A DNA stretch of 58,311 bases from Pseudomonas gingeri (lineage in GTDB: Bacteria; Pseudomonadota; Gammaproteobacteria; Pseudomonadales; Pseudomonadaceae). Shown here piece by piece: positions 54,024 to 58,311 of the stretch; positions within the stretch are counted from its first letter, which is position 1; the number at the start of each line of letters is the position of its first letter. The stretch spans positions 1-58,311 of the forward strand of contig NZ_JACAQA010000039.1 of the NCBI RefSeq assembly GCF_013385425.1, read 5' to 3'. Under the pieces are notes generated by a model, which ran no database searches, had not been told where the DNA came from, and worked only from the letters and a program-made list of their open reading frames with translations. The position numbers and the translations under genes are program-made.

Positions 54024-55337
54024 CTAGCGACGCGGCACATCGACCGTTACCAACAGCCCGCCCAGCGGGCTGCTCGACAAACGCAGATCGCCGCCCCAGG
54101 CCTCGACGACATCGCGCACGATCCCCAGACCCAATCCATGCCCGCGGGTCTGTTCATCCAGGCGGGTACCGCGGCTGAAGACTTCCGCCCTGCTCTGCGC
54201 CGGAATACCCGGACCATCATCCTCGATCTCCAGGCGATAACCCGCCGACACTTCGACAATACTCAAGCGCACCTGCGCATCGGCCCATTTGCAGGCGTTG
54301 TCCAGCAGGTTGCCGAGCAGTTCCAGCAGGTCCTCTCGATCCCAGGGCAACTGCAAGCCGGGCGCAACCTCATGCTCGAGTTGCAGGTGCTCGCCATGGA
54401 TCATGCGCAGGGTCGAGAACAGCGCCGGCAGTTCCGTATCGCAATCAAAGACCGCGCCAGACAAGGTGTCTCCCGCCAGTCGGGCACGCCCCAGTTCCCG
54501 TTCCAGGCGTTGCCGAATCTGCTCCAGTTGCTCACGCAAGGTCTGGCGCAGCAGCGGATAGGCTGCCAATTCGGCGCTGGAGGTCAGGCTCAGCATGACC
54601 GCCAGCGGGGTCTTGAGCGCATGACCGAGATTACCCAGGGCGTTGCGCGAACGCTTGAGGCTGCCCTCGGTGTGGGCCAGCAGGCGATTGATCTGCGACA
54701 CCAGCGGTTCCAGTTCCACCGGCACCTGGGTATCGAGTTGCGAACGTTGGCCTTGTTGCAGTTGGGCAATCTGCTTGCGGGCGTTCTCCAGCGGACGCAG
54801 GGCCCGGCGCACGGTGACCCGCTGCAACAACAGAATCGCGATCAGCGCCGCCAGGCCGATGCCCAGGCCGATACGCTGCATCAGCTGGAAACTGCGGCGG
54901 ACCGGGGTGTAGTCCTGGGCCACGCTGATACTGATCGATTGCCCCAGCCGCCGATAGTCCGAACGCAACACCAGCAGCATCTGCCCTTCCGGCCCCAGTT
55001 GCAGGTTGGCGTGCAGCCCGGCCTTTTCGACGATGGGCAGTTCCTGATCCCAGAGTGAACGCGAGCGCCAGTGTTGATCGGCGAAATCGATCCGAAAGTA
55101 GTGCCCGGAAAAAGGCCGCTGATAGGCTGGCGACAAACGTCGCTCATCCAGCCTCAGCCCCTGAGGGGTGCGTACCAGCGCCACCAGCAGGCTCTCACTG
55201 TCGGCATGCAGGCCGTCTTCCAGATAGCGCTGCAGGCCCAGCTCGAACAGCCAGAGGCTGGTCGGCGCCACCACCAGTCCGGCGACGAGCAAGACACTGA
55301 CCAGCCCCAGGCTCAAACGGCGCTGAATCGACTTCAC
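54024..55337 (-). CDS. Sensor histidine kinase (CarS/PhoQ-like)
   Basis: This 437-residue membrane kinase has a helix at about 10-30, a periplasmic domain (about 31-155), a second helix (about 158-175), HAMP, and a catalytic core. The H-box is LGHALKTPLAVML with His239; the N-box is LLELLGNLLDNACKWA; the G1 box is EIEDDGPGIPA and G2 GHGLGLGI. The start is GTG at 55337, overlapping the regulator stop (GTGA). By order and partners it resembles P. aeruginosa CarS (PA2656), a calcium-responsive kinase, but the signal here is inferred. Confidence 0.88.
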   Translation of the reverse strand: MKSIQRRLSLGLVSVLLVAGLVVAPTSLWLFELGLQRYLEDGLHADSESLLVALVRTPQGLRLDERRLSPAYQRPFSGHYFRIDFADQHWRSRSLWDQELPIVEKAGLHANLQLGPEGQMLLVLRSDYRRLGQSISISVAQDYTPVRRSFQLMQRIGLGIGLAALIAILLLQRVTVRRALRPLENARKQIAQLQQGQRSQLDTQVPVELEPLVSQINRLLAHTEGSLKRSRNALGNLGHALKTPLAVMLSLTSSAELAAYPLLRQTLREQLEQIRQRLERELGRARLAGDTLSGAVFDCDTELPALFSTLRMIHGEHLQLEHEVAPGLQLPWDREDLLELLGNLLDNACKWADAQVRLSIVEVSAGYRLEIEDDGPGIPAQSRAEVFSRGTRLDEQTRGHGLGLGIVRDVVEAWGGDLRLSSSPLGGLLVTVDVPRR

Positions 55338-56002
55338 CGGGCCGCGCCACCAAAGCGATAACCCTGGCCGCGACGGGTTTCGATCACCCCGCGCCCGAGC
55401 TTGCGCCGCAGGTGATTGACGTGGACCTCCAGCACATTGGAGTCGCGCTCGGTTTCGCCGTCGTAGAGATGCTCGGCCAGATGGCTTTTCGAGAGGATCT
55501 GTTCCGGGTGCAGCATGAAGTAACGCAACAACCTGAACTCGGCCGCCGTGAGCTGGACATCACCGCCCTCGCGGCTGACGCACTGACGGCCTTCGTCCAG
55601 GTGCAGGCCGGCGGCCTTAAGGGTCGGCTGGTTGGCTTGGCCGCGAGCCCGGCGCAATAACGACTGGACCCGCAACTGCAGCTCCTGCGGGTGAAACGGC
55701 TTGGTCAGGTAATCGTCGGCACCGGCCTTGAGCCCCTCGATACGTTCGGCCCAGGAACCCCGTGCGGTGAGGATCAGTACCGGCACCGCCAGGCTGTCGG
55801 CACGCCATTTGTGCAACACCTCAAGCCCCGGCAAGCCCGGCAGACCGAGATCGAGAATGATCAGGTCATAGGGCTCCACCGCGCCCTGGAAGAGCGCATC
55901 GCGTCCATCGGCCAGCCAGTCGACGGCATAGCCCTGGCGGGTCAGGCTGGCCAACAGCTCGTCCGCCAAGGGAACATGGTCTTCCACCAACAACAACCGC
56001 AT
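55334..56002 (-). CDS. OmpR-family response regulator (CarR-like)
   Basis: This 222-residue regulator has a receiver domain with phospho-acceptor Asp51 (LIILDLGLPGLPG), acidic pocket (VEDH) and KPFHPQEL, and a C-terminal winged helix (LTAAEFRLLRYFMLHPEQ; EVHVNHLRRKLGRG). The ATG at 56002 (MRLLLVEDH) is preferred to the TTG one codon earlier; it overlaps the PepSY gene stop by one base. It is encoded between the PepSY genes and its kinase. Confidence 0.93.
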   Translation of the reverse strand: MRLLLVEDHVPLADELLASLTRQGYAVDWLADGRDALFQGAVEPYDLIILDLGLPGLPGLEVLHKWRADSLAVPVLILTARGSWAERIEGLKAGADDYLTKPFHPQELQLRVQSLLRRARGQANQPTLKAAGLHLDEGRQCVSREGGDVQLTAAEFRLLRYFMLHPEQILSKSHLAEHLYDGETERDSNVLEVHVNHLRRKLGRGVIETRRGQGYRFGGAAR

Positions 56003-56310
56003 CAATCGTCTTCCTTGTCTTTTAATAAACGACCACTGCTGGCATCCAGCTCGATATCCCGAACGACACCGGCACGGGTCAGCAGCTCGACGTCATAGAC
56101 ATAGACGTCCTGCCGGCTCAGCAGTTCGGCTGCCAGCAGCTTTGCCCCGGGGTAATGGTTCAGGGCCTGCTGCAGCAGTTGCTCCAGCGGCATGATGACG
56201 CCCTGGCTACGCAGGCGCAGGGCTTCGTCCTGGTCCAGGTTATTGGCCGAAACCGTTGAGCAAAAGATCGCGAGCGCGAGCAGGGTGCAAGCGTGCAGAT
56301 TCAATGTCAT
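56002..56310 (-). CDS. Small exported PepSY-domain protein
   Basis: This 102-residue protein has a signal peptide (about 1-22, LLALAIFCSTVSA) and a PepSY-like domain: NLDQDEALRLRSQGVIMPLEQLLQQAL, then VYDVELLTRAGVVRDIELDASSGRLLKDKEDD. PepSY proteins are periplasmic and are often linked to two-component systems; in this arrangement one may sense or be regulated by the kinase. It overlaps its neighbours by one base at each end. Confidence 0.88.
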   Translation of the reverse strand: MTLNLHACTLLALAIFCSTVSANNLDQDEALRLRSQGVIMPLEQLLQQALNHYPGAKLLAAELLSRQDVYVYDVELLTRAGVVRDIELDASSGRLLKDKEDD

Positions 56311-56573
56311 TAACTGTCCTGATGATCCTTGGGAACCTGCCCGCCGATGGCGTCCGATTCAACCTCCCACTCAACTCCCTGAGCGTCGCGCAGTTCTATC
56401 CGATAAGTGAAGTCGCCATCTTGCCTGTTCCGCTCAGCCTTGGCTGATCCGTCAGCTTCCCAGGGTAGACACGGCAACTTAATCGAAACTGAATTTTTCA
56501 GAGCCTTATCAGCCCAGGCACTGTCTTGGGCGGAACAACCGCCCGCGAAGCCGGCGAGCGCCCTTATAATCAC
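56310..56573 (-). CDS. Second small PepSY-like exported protein (GTG start)
   Basis: This 87-residue protein starts at GTG 56573 with MIIRALAGFAGG, a short signal-like region ending near SAWA-D. The C-terminal half, FTYRIELRDAQGVEWEVESDAIGG, matches the second half of a PepSY unit. The first half of a PepSY domain is weak or absent. Its stop overlaps the ATG of the next gene by one base, which supports coding and an operon of four. No in-frame ATG exists. Only 23 bases separate its start from the divergent phospholipase gene. Confidence 0.6.
   Translation of the reverse strand: MIIRALAGFAGGCSAQDSAWADKALKNSVSIKLPCLPWEADGSAKAERNRQDGDFTYRIELRDAQGVEWEVESDAIGGQVPKDHQDS
56565..56570 (+). promoter_or_regulatory. 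Perfect -10 box for the phospholipase gene
   Basis: TATAAT lies inside the first codons of the divergent PepSY gene, giving a leader of about 20 bases for the ATG at 56597. No good -35 lies 17 bases before it. Confidence 0.45.
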
Positions 56574-56596
56574 TGCCCCGGTAGAACGAGGCCTGT

Positions 56597-57676
56597 ATGA
56601 CCGCCATCCATATCAAGTTTCCCGCCTTGACCCTCAAGGCCGGCAAGCGGACCCTGCAACGCATTCGCGAACAGGGCTTGAAAGCCGCCGATGTCGGCAC
56701 CTTGCCCGGTGCGGCCGGCGGTCCCAAGGCCCTCGGTATCCAGGGGCTGGACCTGGCCCTGTTCGGTGAGTGGCTGCCGGCCAGCCCGCGGGAACGCTCG
56801 CTGATCGGCGCCTCTATCGGTGCCTGGCGCTTCGCCAGTGCCTGCCTGCCGAATGCCGCCGAGGGCATCACGCGGTTGGGCCAGCTCTACAATGAGCAGA
56901 GCTTCGCCCAGGGCGTGACCATGGCCCAGGTCAGCGAGAGCTGCCGGCGCATGCTCCATGACCTGCTCGATGGTCGCGACGCATCGATCCTGACCAACCA
57001 CCATTACCGCCTGAACGTGGTGATAGTGAAGAGCCATGGCCTGCTCGCCCATGATCATCGGGGGCGCCTGGGGCTTGGGCTGTCGTCGGTGATCGCCGAC
57101 AACCTGGTCAAGCGCTCACGCCTGTCACGGCATTTCGAGAGGGTCATCCTGCATGATCCGCGACTGGCCCCTCCCCTGCAGGCGCTCACTGATTTTCCGT
57201 CACGCTGCCTGCCCCTGGCCGCCGACAATCTGCGCCAGGGCTTGCTGGCCTCCGGCTCCATCCCGATGGTGATGGAGGGCGTGCGCGATATCGCCGGGGT
57301 CGGTGCCGGTACCTACCGCGATGGCGGGCTGCTGGACTATCACCTGGACCTGCCCTACAGCGGCGATGATGTGGTGCTGTACCCGCACTTCACCGACAAG
57401 GTCATCCCCGGCTGGTTCGACAAGACCCTGCCCTGGCGCCGGGGCAACCCGGACAGGTTGCAGGACGTACTGCTGATCGCCCCCTCGCGGGAATACCTGG
57501 CCCACCTGCCCCACGGCAAGCTGCCCGACCGTAACGACTTCAAGCGTTATATGGGCGACGATAAGGGCCGCCAGGCCTATTGGCGCAAGGCGATGGAGCA
57601 GAGCCGACGGCTGGGCGACGAGTTTCTCGAACTGGTCGACAATGGCCGCCTGGGTGAACGCCTGTTGGCGCTTTGA
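56597..57676 (+). CDS. Patatin-like phospholipase family protein
   Basis: This 359-residue protein has the patatin catalytic dyad: nucleophile Ser73 in GASIGAWR (GxSxG) and Asp242 in YRDGGLLDYH (DGG). The oxyanion loop GAAGGPKALG lies at about residues 38-47. Patatin enzymes hydrolyse acyl esters of lipids. There is no signal peptide, so it is probably cytosolic. GAGG lies 5 bases before the ATG. Substrate is unknown. It diverges from the PepSY operon with only 23 bases between start codons. Confidence 0.88.
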   Translation: MTAIHIKFPALTLKAGKRTLQRIREQGLKAADVGTLPGAAGGPKALGIQGLDLALFGEWLPASPRERSLIGASIGAWRFASACLPNAAEGITRLGQLYNEQSFAQGVTMAQVSESCRRMLHDLLDGRDASILTNHHYRLNVVIVKSHGLLAHDHRGRLGLGLSSVIADNLVKRSRLSRHFERVILHDPRLAPPLQALTDFPSRCLPLAADNLRQGLLASGSIPMVMEGVRDIAGVGAGTYRDGGLLDYHLDLPYSGDDVVLYPHFTDKVIPGWFDKTLPWRRGNPDRLQDVLLIAPSREYLAHLPHGKLPDRNDFKRYMGDDKGRQAYWRKAMEQSRRLGDEFLELVDNGRLGERLLAL

Positions 57677-57759
57677 GGCGATTGCCGCCGCGCAAGCTGT
57701 TAAACTGCCGGCCTGCATTTATCGGCTGCGCGCTGGCCACCTTCAGAGCTGACATTACC

Positions 57760-58116
57760 GTGGAAATCTTCAAAGAATTTACGTTCGAATCCGCCCATAA
57801 ACTGCCCCACGTGCCGGACGGGCATAAATGCGGCCGCCTGCATGGTCACTCGTTCAAGGTGGCGATTCATCTGAGCGGCGATATGGACCCGCATACCGGC
57901 TGGATCCGTGACTTCTCGGAGATCAAGGCGATCTTCAAGCCGCTGTATGAGCGCCTGGACCACAACTACCTGAATGATATTCCCGGCCTTGAGAACCCCA
58001 CCAGCGAGAACCTGGCGAAGTGGATCTGGCAGGAGTTGAAGCCGTTGCTGCCCGAGCTGTCGGCGATTCGCATCCACGAGACCTGCACCAGTGGCTGTAT
58101 CTATCGCGGGGAGTGA
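57760..58116 (+). CDS. queD: 6-carboxytetrahydropterin synthase QueD
   Basis: This 118-residue enzyme of the queuosine pathway turns 7,8-dihydroneopterin triphosphate into 6-carboxytetrahydropterin. Zinc ligands His13, His28 and His30 and catalytic Cys24 lie in FESAHKLPHVPDGHKCGRL followed by HGHSF. DHNYLND and IRIHETCTSGCIY are conserved. The GTG at 57760 gives the family length; the frame continues upstream to 57673 but without family similarity. A terminator follows. Confidence 0.93.
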   Translation: MEIFKEFTFESAHKLPHVPDGHKCGRLHGHSFKVAIHLSGDMDPHTGWIRDFSEIKAIFKPLYERLDHNYLNDIPGLENPTSENLAKWIWQELKPLLPELSAIRIHETCTSGCIYRGE

Positions 58117-58127
58117 ATCCCGCTTAT

Positions 58128-58156
58128 AAAAAACCACCTGCTTGGGTGGTTTTTTT
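58128..58156 (+). terminator. Terminator of queD
   Basis: AAAAAACCACC / GGGTGGTTTTTT with a TGCTT loop and T run. Confidence 0.9.
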
Positions 58157-58198
58157 ATGTCCGGGATTTGGCGGCAGTGCCTGGGTTTTCTGCGGCCC

Positions 58199-58235
58199 AA
58201 AAACAAAACCCCAACTGCTTTCGCAATTGGGGTTT
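58199..58235 (-). terminator. Terminator of the rRNA operon
   Basis: AACCCCAA / TTGGGGTT with a loop of about 12 bases; on the minus strand it is followed by TTGTTTTTG, directly after the 5S gene. Confidence 0.85.
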
Positions 58236-58246
58236 CGGAATTTAAT

Positions 58247-58311
58247 CTTGACGATGACCTACTCTCACATGGGGAAACCCCACACTACCATCGGCGATGC
58301 ATCGTTTCACT
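58247..58311 (-). rRNA. rrf: 5S ribosomal RNA, 3' part (cut by window end)
   Basis: On the minus strand the sequence reads AGTGAAACGATGCATCGCCG, then GTAGTGTGGGGTTTCCCCAT and GTGAGAGTAGGTCATCGTCA, the 3' half of a Pseudomonas 5S rRNA. The first ~50 bases of the gene lie outside the window. The exact 3' end is approximate (near 58247). A terminator follows. It marks the end of an rrn operon that converges with queD. Confidence 0.95.

Overview
The window is chromosomal DNA of a Pseudomonas, most likely of the P. fluorescens group. The signs are high-GC coding on both strands, a fused nuoCD gene in a 13-gene complex I operon, a 441-residue isocitrate lyase, a dimeric and a monomeric NADP isocitrate dehydrogenase side by side, and Pseudomonas-type REP palindromes. 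From memory, the order yccA ... cysG-serS-rarA-lolA-ftsK-trxB-aat-bpt-infA-clpA-clpS-cspD-icd-idh-nudJ-mnmA-hflD-purB ... aceA ... nuoA-N ... chemoreceptor ... two-component system matches the PA26xx region of P. aeruginosa PAO1. Most of the window is therefore conserved core genome.

Layout. Positions 1-2160 are accessory debris beside the 3' end of a tRNA-Ser(UGA) gene: a truncated IS3-family orfA and a RES/Xre-type toxin-antitoxin locus whose antitoxin is intact but whose RES toxin is broken. From 2.4 to 6.7 kb lie yccA, the tusDCBE sulfur relay operon with ybiB, and a glutathionyl-hydroquinone reductase. From 6.8 to 14.3 kb the minus strand carries ftsK, lolA, rarA, crcB, serS and cysG. 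From 14.5 to 20.7 kb lie trxB, the two N-degron aminoacyl transferases (aat, bpt), infA, clpA, clpS and cspD, a near-complete N-degron proteolysis set. From 20.8 to 33.0 kb lie icd and idh (divergent), nudJ-mnmA-hflD-purB, a ribosomal oxygenase, a GNAT enzyme, a small secretin-like exported protein and aceA. From 33.5 to 48.5 kb is the complete nuoA-N operon. From 48.7 to 53.7 kb lie trhP and two tandem, roughly 90% identical chemoreceptor genes. From 54.0 to 56.6 kb is a minus-strand operon of two small PepSY-like exported proteins, a response regulator and a sensor kinase (CarRS-like). A patatin-like phospholipase and queD follow, and the window ends inside a 5S rRNA gene on the minus strand, the tail of an rrn operon.

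How the genes work together. icd, idh and aceA form the isocitrate branch point between the TCA cycle and the glyoxylate shunt, and nuoA-N takes the NADH into respiration. Aat and Bpt add leucine to protein N-termini, which ClpS then delivers to ClpA. TusDCBE pass sulfur toward MnmA for tRNA 2-thiouridine, and MnmA is also encoded here.

No wholly new multi-gene system is evident. The best observations are (i) a molecular scar showing how the chemoreceptor pair arose: a copy of the 3' end of trhP and its downstream DNA lies between the two receptor genes, and the duplication appears to have cut the inner copy off from its promoter; (ii) the decayed RES toxin with an intact orphan antitoxin; (iii) a 265-residue secretin-like protein with no secretion genes nearby; and (iv) small structured elements in the nuo operon.
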